Shown piece by piece: positions 30,146-41,072 of a stretch of DNA of 64,000 bases. The notes under the pieces are model-generated. The model was not told the origin of the DNA. It saw only the letters and a program-made list of their open reading frames with translations, and did no database searches. Origin of the DNA: Massilia aurea (GTDB lineage: Bacteria > Pseudomonadota > Gammaproteobacteria > Burkholderiales > Burkholderiaceae_D); the NCBI RefSeq assembly GCF_024753205.1, contig NZ_JANUGZ010000003.1, positions 930,001 to 994,000 on the forward strand. The letters are read 5' to 3'. A program made the translations under genes and the position numbers. Within the stretch, counting starts at the first letter, position 1, and every line of letters begins with the position of its first letter.

Positions 30146-30876
30146 AATTCGTGTTCTGGGCGCTGCTGGGCGCCAATGGGGTCTTGCTGGCGTATGGCCA
30201 GGGCCTGCTCGGCCAGCCGGGTGATGGGGCGCGCGAGCCGGCGCGCCTGAAGAACCAGCTCGCGCCCGAACGCATGCAGCAGCTCACGCCAACGCAGGCC
30301 AGGCAGGCAGCGGCGGCGGCAAGCGCTGCACCGGCGCCGCAAGCCGAGGTGGCTGCGCTTCTGCCCGAACCTGCGCCAGCACCAGCACCAGCGCCAGTTA
30401 GCCGTGATCTGGTCGCGTGCGTGCAGGCCGGTCCGTTCAGCACGGCCGATGCGCGCCGCTTCGAGGCCCGTGTCGCCCGGCTTGGCCTCACGCCGCGCCA
30501 GTCGCGCATCGAGATGCCGTATCAGGAAGTGACGAGCCGCCTGGTCTACCTGCCACCGAACGGGGGCCGGGAAGGCGCCCAGCGCCGCGTCGCCGAGCTC
30601 AGGGAGCGCGGCGTGACCAACTTCTTCATCATGCAGAACGACACGTCGCCACTACGCTATGCGATTTCGCTGGGGGTGTTCAAATCCGACGGCACGGCGC
30701 AAAAACTTGTGGCCGATCTGCAGCGCCAGGGCGTACGCGGCGTGCGTATTCTGCCGCGCGGACCGCAAGTGACGCGCGCCGGCTACCAGTATCGCCAGAT
30801 CGACGCTGCCGAGCGCGACCGCTTGACGGGCATCGCCGACGACTACAACGGCGTCGACCTCACCCGCTGCAGCTAA
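30139..30876 (+). CDS. SPOR-domain protein of the birA-coaX operon, 245 aa
   Basis: The GTG start overlaps the coaX stop by 7 bases. There is one N-terminal membrane segment (LKFVFWALLGANGVLLAYG), then a Pro/Ala-rich linker with a short APAPAP run. The C-terminal part resembles SPOR: LVACVQAGPFSTADARRFEAR, LRYAISLGVFKSDGTAQKLVADL. It should be anchored in the inner membrane with the rest in the periplasm. It follows coaX in the same order in related genomes. The role in division is inferred from the SPOR domain. Confidence 0.82.
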   Translation: MLKFVFWALLGANGVLLAYGQGLLGQPGDGAREPARLKNQLAPERMQQLTPTQARQAAAAASAAPAPQAEVAALLPEPAPAPAPAPVSRDLVACVQAGPFSTADARRFEARVARLGLTPRQSRIEMPYQEVTSRLVYLPPNGGREGAQRRVAELRERGVTNFFIMQNDTSPLRYAISLGVFKSDGTAQKLVADLQRQGVRGVRILPRGPQVTRAGYQYRQIDAAERDRLTGIADDYNGVDLTRCS

Positions 30877-30897
30877 ATCTCTTAAGGATCCATCGAC

Positions 30898-30923
30898 AGC
30901 GCACCTGTGGGTGCGCTTTTTTT
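30898..30923 (+). terminator. intrinsic terminator after birA-coaX-SPOR operon
   Basis: AGCGCACC pairs with GGTGCGCT across a short loop, directly followed by seven T. Confidence 0.92.
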
Positions 30924-31000
30924 CGTCCCTACGTGTTGCGCGGACGCTAAAACCTGTCGAATTTCTTTACACTAAATTCTTTTAAGAAAATAAGATTGTT

Positions 31001-31006
31001 TATAAT
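31001..31006 (+). promoter_or_regulatory. -10 element of the PEP-CTERM gene
   Basis: TATAAT lies 76 bases upstream of the ATG in an AT-rich leader; the -35 (TTCTTT at about 30978) is weak. Confidence 0.5.
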
Positions 31007-31082
31007 CAATAGGTTGCTGCGCTGGCATAAGTATTGCTATATACAAATTATTGTTTCTTAAATTCAAAACTAGGGGTTTGCC

Positions 31083-31859
31083 ATGAAAAAACTGATCACC
31101 ACCGCTCTGTTGACCGCACTCTGCACCATCTCCGCTTCAGCCCTGGCCACGCCAATCGCCATGACCGGCGCGTTCGCCTCGAGCGACATGGCAAACAACA
31201 ATTACAGCGCCGTGTTCAGTGGCAAATCCTTCCTGCCGGCCGACTACACGGTCAACAGCCTGACGTTCTCGTTCTCGTTCCGCGACGATGGCACCGATAT
31301 GTTCACGACGTCGGCGCCAGTCTCTACCGGCAGCAACATGACGGGCTGGATGCCCCACACGTCGATCAGCTATGCACGCTATCTGACCAATTACGCGACG
31401 GTAGAGCGCACGGGCCAGCAGGAAAGCGCGGCCCTGTCGATCGGCGGCGTTGCTCTCGGTACGGGCAGCACGTCATTGCTTGAGTCGAGCACGACCGCAT
31501 CGAGCCCGCTTCAGGTCAAGTACGAAGGCATGGGCTGCTCTTACTACCAGTGCTACGACTTCTACACGAAGAGCTGGACCGACACCACGACCGTCACCCG
31601 CGACTACACCGGCGCCTTCACCATCAGCGGCATCATCTCGAATCAGTCGATCATCGACGAACTGCTGCGCAGCGACCAGTTGACGGTGAACCTGCAGGTC
31701 GCGGGTGACCTGATCCTGACCAATTCGCAGCTGCTGCTGGATTACACGAAAGTCGTGGCGTCTGCCGAAGTGCCGGAGCCATCGAGCATCCTGCTGGCGC
31801 TTGCCGGTCTGGCCGGCCTGGGCGCCGTGCGTCGCCGCAGCAAGCGCGTGGCGGCATAA
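31083..31859 (+). CDS. PEP-CTERM sorting-signal exported protein, 258 aa
   Basis: A signal peptide (MKKLITTALLTALCTISASALA) leads the protein. Its last 30 residues are a textbook PEP-CTERM signal: VPEPSSILLALAGLAGLGA followed by RRRSKR. Exosortase processes such proteins for export to the surface or matrix; no exosortase gene is in this window. The mature domain is rich in Ser, Thr and Tyr with only two cysteines (GMGCSYYQCYD), and it matches no family I know. It is monocistronic, with its own AT-rich promoter region and a terminator before it. The function is unknown. Confidence 0.9.
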   Translation: MKKLITTALLTALCTISASALATPIAMTGAFASSDMANNNYSAVFSGKSFLPADYTVNSLTFSFSFRDDGTDMFTTSAPVSTGSNMTGWMPHTSISYARYLTNYATVERTGQQESAALSIGGVALGTGSTSLLESSTTASSPLQVKYEGMGCSYYQCYDFYTKSWTDTTTVTRDYTGAFTISGIISNQSIIDELLRSDQLTVNLQVAGDLILTNSQLLLDYTKVVASAEVPEPSSILLALAGLAGLGAVRRRSKRVAA

Positions 31860-31886
31860 CGCAGTTTCAGAAAGACTGGCGAGGCG

Positions 31887-32933
31887 TCAGCGCCGCACGA
31901 CGATCGGCTTCAACCCCAACGAAGCCGGCAGCGCGTCCATCGCCTCGATCGCCTCGGCACGGGTCGGATACGGCCCGCCATACAGGCGATTGAATGCCCC
32001 CACCTTCACCACTTCGAGCGTGCCCACGTCCACACCGGCGCGCGCGATCTGCTCGCTGATCGCTTCGGCGGTACCGGTGCGGCCATACGCGCCAAGCTGG
32101 ATGTAATACTCGCCCGTCGTGGCGCGCGGCGCCGGCGCCTCTGGTGCTGCTGGTGCCGCCGGTGTCGCCGGCTCCACCAGGCGCACGACAGCGCCGCTGT
32201 CCGACCGCACCCGGTCTTCGAGCATCAGCGCGGCGATCTCGGGCGGCGCCGATTGCGCCTGCGATGTCGCTTCACGCCGCGCGGCGGCAATCTGCGCCGG
32301 ATTGACGATCGGATCGCCCGGGAACAGGCGCTCGATCTCGACCTCGTGGCTGCCGTTGCCGAGCAGGCCCAGTTTCAGCGCAGCCGTGTACGACACGTCG
32401 ATGATGCGCGTGGAATGGAACGGGCCGCGATCGTTGATGCGCACGACCACCGACTGGCCGCTTTCCAGACTGGTCACGCGCACGTACGACGGAATCGGCA
32501 GCGTCGGGTGTGCACCCGTCATCTTGTACATGTCGTAGAGCTCACCGGAAGCCGTGCGCTGGCCATGGAACTTCTTGCCATACCAGGTGCTGATGCCGCG
32601 CTGGGTCCACCGTTCATCGTTGCCCAGCGGCGTGTAGGTCTTGCCCAGCACCGTGTAGGGACGGCTGGTGAACTTGTTGAACGGTTCGGCCACGACGACC
32701 GCGTCGGGCGTCTCGAGCAGCCCGTCGGGCGGATTCTCGCCCGGGCCGTCGTCCTTGTAGTAGCCGCCCCGTCCCGAATTGGCGGCCGGCAGCTTGGGCG
32801 CCGGGCCATGCTTGGCGGTGGGCTTGTGCGGCCACGGAAATGGCGACAAGCGCTTGTGTTCACCGGTACTGCTGCACGCCGTGACAAGAAAGGCAACCGC
32901 TACGACCGCCGGGATGTTTTTGCGAACGCCCAT
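31887..32933 (-). CDS. rlpA: septal lytic transglycosylase RlpA, lipoprotein with SPOR domain, 348 aa
   Basis: A lipoprotein signal with lipobox LVTAC places Cys20 as the lipid-modified residue. The double-psi beta-barrel catalytic domain spans about residues 110-205 (GISTWYGKKFHGQRTASGE, VVRINDRGPFHSTRIIDVS). A Pro/Ala-rich linker and a C-terminal SPOR domain follow (about 272-348, YYIQLGAYGRTGTAEAISEQ). RlpA cleaves glycan strands lacking stem peptides at the septum. It lies 18 bases downstream of rodA, completing the mreBCD-mrdA-rodA-rlpA order. Confidence 0.95.
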   Translation of the reverse strand: MGVRKNIPAVVAVAFLVTACSSTGEHKRLSPFPWPHKPTAKHGPAPKLPAANSGRGGYYKDDGPGENPPDGLLETPDAVVVAEPFNKFTSRPYTVLGKTYTPLGNDERWTQRGISTWYGKKFHGQRTASGELYDMYKMTGAHPTLPIPSYVRVTSLESGQSVVVRINDRGPFHSTRIIDVSYTAALKLGLLGNGSHEVEIERLFPGDPIVNPAQIAAARREATSQAQSAPPEIAALMLEDRVRSDSGAVVRLVEPATPAAPAAPEAPAPRATTGEYYIQLGAYGRTGTAEAISEQIARAGVDVGTLEVVKVGAFNRLYGGPYPTRAEAIEAMDALPASLGLKPIVVRR

Positions 32934-32951
32934 TGGCAGTCCTCCTGCTAG

Positions 32952-34070
32952 TTAAGTCTTCACCAGTTTACGGTGTCTTTGAATACTCATCAATATGCCG
33001 GCGCCAAGGCCGAGTGTGATAAAGGCAGTACCGCCATAGCTCATGAAGGGCAGCGGCACCCCGACCACGGGCAAAATGCCCGCCACCATGCCCATGTTGA
33101 CAAAGGCATAGGTAAAGAAAATCATCGAGATCGACCCGGCCAGCAGGCGCCCGAAGGTATTGGCCGCATTGGCCGCGATCATCAGGCCGCGCCCGATCAG
33201 CAGCAGGTACACGAACAGCAGGAACAGGTTGCCGATCAGGCCAAATTCTTCCGAATACACCGAGAACACGAAGTCGGTGGTCCGCTCGGGCACGAATTCC
33301 AGGTAACCCTGCGTGCCCTTCATATAGCCCTTGCCGCTCACGCCACCGGAGCCGATCGCGATGATCGACTGGATGATGTGGAAGCCCTTGCCCAGCGGGT
33401 CCGAGGTCGGATCGATCAGCGTCATCACCCGCTCGCGCTGGTAATCGTGCATCATCGACCAGCCGACCGGCAGGCTGGCCAGCCCCAGTACCGACACGGC
33501 GGCGATGGCCTTCCACGACAGGCCGGCCAGGAAGATCACGTACAGCCCCGACGATGCCACCAGCAGCGACGTGCCAAGGTCGGGCTGCTTCATGATGAAC
33601 GCCACCGGAATCATCAGGAGCGCCCCGGCGGCCAGGTAATTCTTCCAGCCCGCGACTTGGGCCCTGGTCTGAAAATACCAGGCCAGCATCAGGGGCACGC
33701 CGATCTTCATGATCTCGGACGGCTGGATGTCGATCACGCCGATGTGCAGCCAGCGCCGCGCGCCCTTCTTGATCAGGCCAAACATGGCCACTGCGACCAG
33801 CAGCGCCACGCCGATGGTGTAGATCGGCACGGCCAGGCGCATCAGCGTTTGCGGCGCGATGTTCGCGGCGATCCACATCACGGCAAACGATAGCAGGAAG
33901 TTACGGATCTGGTGCTCGACCCGGTCCGGGAAGTCGGCGCCGGCCGATGACATGGTGATCATGCTGATCGTGACCAGGACCGCGAGGATCAGCGTGAGCG
34001 GCAGGTCGAACACCGTGAAATAGGGGCGCAGGCGCCGCCGCAGCGAACGCCGTTCTGGGATATGGGCCAT
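32952..34070 (-). CDS. rodA: rod-shape peptidoglycan polymerase RodA, 372 aa
   Basis: SEDS-family glycosyltransferase that polymerises lipid II during side-wall growth. It has ten predicted membrane segments and the family signatures GARRWLHIG, FQPSE-like DIQPSEIMKIG and VPLPFMSYGGTA near the C-terminus. It starts 3 bases after the mrdA stop and works with that transpeptidase, PBP2. Confidence 0.97.
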   Translation of the reverse strand: MAHIPERRSLRRRLRPYFTVFDLPLTLILAVLVTISMITMSSAGADFPDRVEHQIRNFLLSFAVMWIAANIAPQTLMRLAVPIYTIGVALLVAVAMFGLIKKGARRWLHIGVIDIQPSEIMKIGVPLMLAWYFQTRAQVAGWKNYLAAGALLMIPVAFIMKQPDLGTSLLVASSGLYVIFLAGLSWKAIAAVSVLGLASLPVGWSMMHDYQRERVMTLIDPTSDPLGKGFHIIQSIIAIGSGGVSGKGYMKGTQGYLEFVPERTTDFVFSVYSEEFGLIGNLFLLFVYLLLIGRGLMIAANAANTFGRLLAGSISMIFFTYAFVNMGMVAGILPVVGVPLPFMSYGGTAFITLGLGAGILMSIQRHRKLVKT

Positions 34071-34073
34071 GAT

Positions 34074-36062
34074 TTACTCGGTTCGGGTGACGGCGGGTGC
34101 GCTGGCCGTCTGGAGCGGTGCGGTCACGGGCGCTGGCGTCGGTGCTGGCGCTGGTGCGATCTTCTTGACGGTGACGGGACGCTCGGCCTTTTTGGGTTCG
34201 GCCGGCGGCGCCGGGCGCTTGCCCAGGATGGCGTAATCGAGCACCTTGCGCGCGATCGGCGCGGCGATAGCACCGCCAAAGCCGGCATTTTCAACGACCA
34301 TCGCCAGCGCGATGCGCGGCTGCTCGGCCGGCGCAAACACGGTAAACAATGCATTGTCGCGGTGGCGTTCATCGATTGCGTTGGCATTGTATTTCTTGCC
34401 GCGCAAGCCGATCACCTGGGCGGTGCCGGTCTTGCCGCCGGCCGTGTACAGGGCGCCGGCAAAGGCTTTCTGGCCGGTGCCTTCGCGGATCACGCCCGCC
34501 ATCGCATCCTTGATGAAGGCGATGTGTTCGGGCTTCATGGCCAGGCGCCGGGTTTCCTTCGGCACGGTGAGCGTGCGCTCGCGGGTGGCGCCGTCCTCGA
34601 TCATCTTGACCAGGTGCGGCTTCATCACCACGCCGTTGTTGGCCAGGATGGCGGTGGCATGCGCCAGCTGCAGCATCGTGTAGTTGTTGAAGCCCTGGCC
34701 GATCGCGACCGAAATGGTGTCACCGCCGACCCACTTCTGGGCCGCGGGGTTGCGCTTGAAGCGCTCGGCCTTCCACTCTTTTGAGGGCAGCACGCCGGTC
34801 TTTTCGTAATCGAGGTCGATCCCGGTCGGCTGGCCAAAGCCGAATTCACGCATGAACTTCGAGATGTTATCGATGCCCATCTCGTTGGACAGCTGATAGT
34901 AATAGGTATCGCAAGAGTGGGCGATCGAGGTGTACATATTGACGATGCCGTGCCCGCCCGGCTTGTCATCGTTGAAGCGGTGCCCGCCCAGCATGAAGAA
35001 GCCGGGATCGCGGATCGCATCCTGCGGGCGGCGGAACCCCATCTCGAGCGCTGCCAGCGACATGAACGGCTTGAAGGTCGAGCCAGGCGGATAGGTGCCC
35101 GACAGCGGCCGGTTCATCAGCGGCTTGTCGAGCGAGGTATTGAGTTCGTTCCAGCTCTGGGTATCGATGCCGTCGACGAACAGGTTCGGATCGAACCCGG
35201 GGCGCGACACATACGCCAGCACGTCGCCGGTGGCCGGCTCGATCGCCACCAGGGCGCCGCGCTGGTCACCGAACGCTTCTTCGGCGATCTTCTGCAGTTC
35301 GATGTCGATCGACAGGATCAGGTTACTGCCGGGCGTGGGCGCCGTGCGGCGCAGCGTGCGGATGGCGCGGCCACCGGCGGAGCGCTCGACCTGCTCGTAG
35401 CCGGTCTGGCCGTGCAGCTGGCGCTCGTAGCGCTTCTCGACGCCTTCCTTGCCCATGTGGTCGGTGCCGTTGTAGTTGGCGGCGTCGTCGCCCTCTTCCA
35501 GCGCGTCGGCTTCCTTCTGGTTGATGCGGCCGATGTAGCCGATCACGTGCGAGGCCACCTCGCCCATCGGATACTGGCGAAACAGGCGCGCCTGCACTTC
35601 AACGCCGGGAAAACGGAAGCGCTGCGCGGTGAAGCGCGCCACTTCGTCATCGGTCAGGCGCGTGCGCAGCGGGACGCTGGCAAAGCTGCGCGACTCTTCG
35701 AGCAAGCGCTTGAAGCGGCGCCGGTCGCGTGGCTCGATCTGCACCAGCTTGGCCAGTTCGTCGATCACCGATTCCATGTTCGCCTGCAGCTTCGAGGGCG
35801 TCAGTTCGAGCGTATAGGCCGAATAGTTACGCGCCAGGACCACGCCGTTGCGGTCGACGATCAACCCGCGGTTGGGCACGATCGGCACCAGCGCGATGCG
35901 GTTGTCCTCGGCCTGGGCCGCGTACTGGTCGTGGTGCAGCACCTGCAGCCACACGACGCGCGCGACCAGGAGGCCAAAGCAAATGAAGACCAGGGCGATC
36001 AGCACCGTCAGGCGCATCCGGAACTGGTGGATCTCGCGATCGCTGTCTTTGAATTCGGTCAT
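34074..36062 (-). CDS. mrdA: penicillin-binding protein 2 (transpeptidase), 662 aa
   Basis: Class B PBP of the elongasome. The start MTEFKDSDREIHQF (ATG 36062) is followed by a single membrane segment (about 18-40). A dimerisation/pedestal domain leads to the transpeptidase domain with Ser328 in STFK, the SxN motif in QLSNEMG, and KTGTAQV. The C-terminus has an Ala/Pro-rich tail of about 45 residues after the enzymatic domain. It lies between mreD and rodA with short gaps. Confidence 0.97.
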   Translation of the reverse strand: MTEFKDSDREIHQFRMRLTVLIALVFICFGLLVARVVWLQVLHHDQYAAQAEDNRIALVPIVPNRGLIVDRNGVVLARNYSAYTLELTPSKLQANMESVIDELAKLVQIEPRDRRRFKRLLEESRSFASVPLRTRLTDDEVARFTAQRFRFPGVEVQARLFRQYPMGEVASHVIGYIGRINQKEADALEEGDDAANYNGTDHMGKEGVEKRYERQLHGQTGYEQVERSAGGRAIRTLRRTAPTPGSNLILSIDIELQKIAEEAFGDQRGALVAIEPATGDVLAYVSRPGFDPNLFVDGIDTQSWNELNTSLDKPLMNRPLSGTYPPGSTFKPFMSLAALEMGFRRPQDAIRDPGFFMLGGHRFNDDKPGGHGIVNMYTSIAHSCDTYYYQLSNEMGIDNISKFMREFGFGQPTGIDLDYEKTGVLPSKEWKAERFKRNPAAQKWVGGDTISVAIGQGFNNYTMLQLAHATAILANNGVVMKPHLVKMIEDGATRERTLTVPKETRRLAMKPEHIAFIKDAMAGVIREGTGQKAFAGALYTAGGKTGTAQVIGLRGKKYNANAIDERHRDNALFTVFAPAEQPRIALAMVVENAGFGGAIAAPIARKVLDYAILGKRPAPPAEPKKAERPVTVKKIAPAPAPTPAPVTAPLQTASAPAVTRTE

Positions 36063-36097
36063 GCGCTTATTGGTCGATTCGGGTCGATTCAGGTCGG

Positions 36098-36616
36098 TCA
36101 GATCGGACGGGTGTGGTCGCGGTCGACCGCGCGGCGCTGGGGCGCCAGCAGCAGCCAGGTGATCACGGGCCACAGGATCACCGCCACCACGCTCTCAATG
36201 AATTGCAGCAGGCCAGGAAAGCGCCCGGAGACGATGAAATGCACGATCAGCTGGATCGCCTGCGCCATCAGGAGCAGCGGGAACACGTGCATGGCCTGGG
36301 TGAGCGTCGGGAACCACAGCACGCGGCGGTGGATCATGATGGCGAAGTACGACAGCAGCGTATAGGCCAGCGCGTTCTCGCCCAGGAGGCTCGCATCGTG
36401 CACGTCCATCAGGAGGCCCATGCAGAAGGCGACGCCGATGCCGACCTTGCGCGGCTGGTGGATGCCCCAGAAGACCAGCACCAGTGCGACGAAATCGGGC
36501 GCGCCAAGCCAGCGGCCCCACGGCATCAGGTTGAGCATGAAGGCGCACACCAGGCTGAACGTGATGAACAGCGGGCTGACGGGCAGCAGGATGTAATGCG
36601 GGCGGTTACCTGGCAT
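36098..36616 (-). CDS. mreD: rod-shape determining protein MreD, 172 aa
   Basis: A small integral membrane protein with about five hydrophobic segments, the family block VFWGIHQPRKVGIGVAFCMG and the conserved acidic LMDVHDASLLGENALAY. It links MreC to the rest of the elongasome. It lies 6 bases after mreC and 35 bases before mrdA. Confidence 0.94.
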   Translation of the reverse strand: MPGNRPHYILLPVSPLFITFSLVCAFMLNLMPWGRWLGAPDFVALVLVFWGIHQPRKVGIGVAFCMGLLMDVHDASLLGENALAYTLLSYFAIMIHRRVLWFPTLTQAMHVFPLLLMAQAIQLIVHFIVSGRFPGLLQFIESVVAVILWPVITWLLLAPQRRAVDRDHTRPI

Positions 36617-36622
36617 GGTCGC

Positions 36623-37756
36623 TTATCGGGTTGGTGACGGTGCTGACGGCGCAGGTACGACTGGCGTCGGTGCAGGCTGCGCCCGGACCGCCGGCGTAGT
36701 AGCGGCGCGTGTCGTTGTAGCCGGCACAGGTGTGGTCAGCGTCGTCGTTGGTGCGGCGCCCGGGGTGACCGGCGCCGCTGGCGCAACCGGCGACTGCACG
36801 GCCGCCGGCGCGCCAGCGGCCGGCAATGGCGACGCGGGCAACGGTGGCGTCGGCACCGGCGCCATCGCCGGCAGCTTGCGGCGGTTGCCGGATGGCGGTG
36901 TTTCCTGCGGCGGGCGCGCCGGCAAGGCATGGTTCGACATGATCACCAGCACCTGGCGGTTGCGGTCGATGCCGGCCAGCGGCAGGCCAACGACACGGCC
37001 GAACGAGCCGGTCGCCTTTTCGACCTGCGTCACGCGCGCGACGGCCAGGCCGGCCGGGTACATGCCGTCCAGGCCCGACGTGACCAGCACGTCGCCGACC
37101 TGAATGTCGGCGTCCTGGGCCACGAAGCGCAGATCGAGCTGACCGGAATGACCGCGGCCGTACACGATGCTGCGCAAGCCGCTGCGCAGCACCTGCACGG
37201 GAATGGCCTGGTCCTTGTCGGTCAGGAGCGTGACTTCGGATGTGAACGGAAACACGCGCGTGACCTGCCCCACCACGCCGGCATGGTCGATCACCGGCAG
37301 GCCGGGCGTCACGTCGTCGCGCGAGCCGCGATTGATGACGATGCGGCGCGTCGACGGATCGCGCGCGTCGTACAGGATTTCGGCCATCTGCGATTGCACG
37401 GGCAGTTGCTGCTTGCCGTCCATCAGGCGCCGCAGGTGGATGTTCTCGGCCATCTGGAACTGCGCCTGCTGCAGCAGGCGGGCCTGGGCCAGCTCCTGGT
37501 TCTTCAGCGCCTGGACCTGCTTTTGCAGCGTGGAGACCGACGAGAAATAGACGCCCATATTGCCCACCGCATCGCGTGGCAGCATGGCGGCCATCTGCAT
37601 CGGGTACAGCACGGTCGCGGCGACCGTACGCACGCCGGCCAGAAGCCCCATGCGGGCGTCGACCACCAGCAGAACGATCGCGATCAGCGCGAACACCGTC
37701 ACCTTGACACGCGCGGGCGCGCCTTGTTTGAACAGCGGCGGAGGACTATATTCCAT
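36623..37756 (-). CDS. mreC: rod-shape determining protein MreC, 377 aa
   Basis: One N-terminal membrane segment is followed by a coiled coil (about 75-120, VSTLQKQVQALKNQELAQARLLQ) and the beta-rich periplasmic core (VINRGSRDDVTPGLPVIDHAG, LVTSGLDGMYPAGLAVARV). The last 90 residues are Pro/Ala/Thr-rich and probably disordered, longer than in E. coli MreC (367 aa in total, with little tail). It scaffolds PBP2 and MreB. The mreB-mreC gap is 99 bases and holds a weak hairpin. Confidence 0.95.
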   Translation of the reverse strand: MEYSPPPLFKQGAPARVKVTVFALIAIVLLVVDARMGLLAGVRTVAATVLYPMQMAAMLPRDAVGNMGVYFSSVSTLQKQVQALKNQELAQARLLQQAQFQMAENIHLRRLMDGKQQLPVQSQMAEILYDARDPSTRRIVINRGSRDDVTPGLPVIDHAGVVGQVTRVFPFTSEVTLLTDKDQAIPVQVLRSGLRSIVYGRGHSGQLDLRFVAQDADIQVGDVLVTSGLDGMYPAGLAVARVTQVEKATGSFGRVVGLPLAGIDRNRQVLVIMSNHALPARPPQETPPSGNRRKLPAMAPVPTPPLPASPLPAAGAPAAVQSPVAPAAPVTPGAAPTTTLTTPVPATTTRAATTPAVRAQPAPTPVVPAPSAPSPTR

Positions 37757-37793
37757 GAGCTCTGGTGGTGGTAACGCGGGAGTTCATATCAAG

Positions 37794-37835
37794 ACGGGCA
37801 GTTGCGCGCAGCTTGTGACCGCACGCCCTGCCCGT
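37794..37835 (-). promoter_or_regulatory. weak hairpin between mreB and mreC
   Basis: ACGGGCAG and CTGCCCGT form an 8-bp stem around a 26-base loop. It may reduce read-through from the highly expressed mreB into mreCD. No T-run was seen. Confidence 0.3.
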
Positions 37836-37855
37836 CCTGGAAGACCACGTGCGGC

Positions 37856-39215
<1,360 letters not shown>

Positions 39216-39515
39216 ATGTCCTTGACCCTATCTGACGTAAAACGCATTGCCAACCTGGCCCAGCTCGAAATGAACGAGGCCGATGCCGAAATCGCGCTGA
39301 CCGAGCTGAACGGCATTTTCGCGCTGGCCGAGCAGATGCAGGCGGTCGACACCACCGGCGTGGCGCCACTGGCCCAGCCGCTGTCGGCGATCCTCGCCCT
39401 GCCGCTGCGCCTGCGCGACGACGTGGTGACCGAACAGAACCACCGCGACGATTACCAGGCGCCGGCCCCGAAAGCGCAGGACGGCCTGTATCTGGTGCCG
39501 AAGGTCATCGAGTAA
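39216..39515 (+). CDS. gatC: Asp-tRNA(Asn)/Glu-tRNA(Gln) amidotransferase subunit C, 99 aa
   Basis: A small subunit that wraps around GatA and GatB. It starts [19 protein letters not shown] with the typical LAxLxL pattern and ends LYLVPKVIE, the usual VPxVIE C-terminus. It begins the gatCAB operon, with gatA 49 bases further on. Confidence 0.96.
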   Translation: MSLTLSDVKRIANLAQLEMNEADAEIALTELNGIFALAEQMQAVDTTGVAPLAQPLSAILALPLRLRDDVVTEQNHRDDYQAPAPKAQDGLYLVPKVIE

Positions 39516-39564
39516 TCCCGGCTTTTGAATCGCTCACGAATCCGCTTTTAGAATCGACACGCAC

Positions 39565-41040
39565 ATGCATAACAAGACCCTCAAGGAGCTGTCCGCGCTC
39601 CTGCACTCGAAGCAGATCTCGAGCACGGAACTGACGCGCCACTACCTCGGCCGCATCGACGCCAGCGAACATAACGCCTTCCTGCACGTGGACCACGCGC
39701 GCTCGCTGGCCCAGGCCGCCGAAGCCGACGTGCGCTTCGCCGACGGCACGGCCGGCCCGCTGACCGGCGTGCCGATCGCGCACAAGGATATTTTCGTCAC
39801 GCGCGACTGGCGCACGACGGCCGGCTCGAAGATGCTGGAGGGCTACGTCAGCCCGTTCGATGCCACCGTGGTCGAGCGCTTCCGCAATGCCGGCATGGTC
39901 ACGCTGGGCAAGGTCAACCTCGATGAATTCGCGATGGGCTCGGCCAATGAAAACTCGGCCTACGGCGCAGTGAAGAATCCTTGGGATACGACGGCGGTGC
40001 CGGGCGGCTCCTCGGGCGGCTCGGCGGCGGCGATCGCTGCGCGCCTGGCGCCGGCGGCCACCGCCACCGACACCGGCGGCTCGATCCGCCAACCGGCCGC
40101 GTTCTGCGGCGTCACCGGCATCAAGCCAACGTACGGGCGCGTATCGCGCTTCGGCATGATCGCGTTTGCCTCGTCGCTCGACCAGGGCGGCCCGATCGCC
40201 CAGAGCGCCGAGGATTGCGCGTTGCTGCTCAATGAAATGATCGGCTTCGACGAGCGCGATTCGACCAGCCTCACGGTCGACCAGGGCAACGTCGCGGAAG
40301 ACTACACACGCGCGCTGGAGCACCCGTTGACCGGGCTGCGCATCGGCGTGCCGGCCGAGTATTTCGGCGAAGGCCTGGCGAGCGACGTCGAAGCCGCCGT
40401 GCGCGCGGCGCTCGAACAGTTCGTGAAACTGGGCGCGACGCTGGTGGACATCTCGCTGCCAAAGACCGCGCTGTCGATCCCGACCTATTACATCATCGCG
40501 CCAGCCGAAGCCTCGTCGAACCTGTCGCGCTTTGACGGTGTGCGCTACGGCCACCGCGCCAGCGAGTACAAGGATTTGCAGGACATGTACCGCAAAACCC
40601 GCGCCGAAGGTTTCGGCACGGAGGTCAAGCGCCGCATCCTGGTGGGCACCTATGTGCTGTGCCACGGCTACTACGATGCGTATTACGTGCAGGCGCAGAA
40701 GATCCGGCGTTTGATCGCCGACGACTTCCAGGCTGCGTTTGCCGACAAGTGCGACGTGATCATGGGCCCGGTCGCGCCGACCGTGGCGTGGGATCTGGGC
40801 GCCAAGTCGAACGATCCGGTGGCGAACTACCTGGCCGACATCTACACGCTCTCGACCAGCCTGGCGGGCCTGCCCGGCATGTCGATCCCGTGTGGCTTCG
40901 GCGCCGGCGAGAAGAATGGCAAGCGGCCGGTCGGCCTGCAAATCATCGGCAACTACTTCGCCGAAGCCAAGCTGCTCAACATCGCGCACCAGTACCAGCT
41001 CGCGACCGATTGGCATACGCGCACGCCGGACGGCGTTTGA
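39565..41040 (+). CDS. gatA: Asp/Glu-tRNA amidotransferase subunit A, 491 aa
   Basis: Amidase-signature enzyme that releases ammonia from glutamine. The catalytic triad motifs are visible: Lys in PIAHKDIF, the first Ser in [10 protein letters not shown] and the nucleophilic Ser in [13 protein letters not shown]. It supplies ammonia to GatB for conversion of misacylated Asp-tRNA(Asn) or Glu-tRNA(Gln). gatB starts 32 bases after its stop. Confidence 0.97.
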   Translation: MHNKTLKELSALLHSKQISSTELTRHYLGRIDASEHNAFLHVDHARSLAQAAEADVRFADGTAGPLTGVPIAHKDIFVTRDWRTTAGSKMLEGYVSPFDATVVERFRNAGMVTLGKVNLDEFAMGSANENSAYGAVKNPWDTTAVPGGSSGGSAAAIAARLAPAATATDTGGSIRQPAAFCGVTGIKPTYGRVSRFGMIAFASSLDQGGPIAQSAEDCALLLNEMIGFDERDSTSLTVDQGNVAEDYTRALEHPLTGLRIGVPAEYFGEGLASDVEAAVRAALEQFVKLGATLVDISLPKTALSIPTYYIIAPAEASSNLSRFDGVRYGHRASEYKDLQDMYRKTRAEGFGTEVKRRILVGTYVLCHGYYDAYYVQAQKIRRLIADDFQAAFADKCDVIMGPVAPTVAWDLGAKSNDPVANYLADIYTLSTSLAGLPGMSIPCGFGAGEKNGKRPVGLQIIGNYFAEAKLLNIAHQYQLATDWHTRTPDGV

Positions 41041-41072
41041 TTCGCGCCGACACAGAACAAAGAGAGAACACT

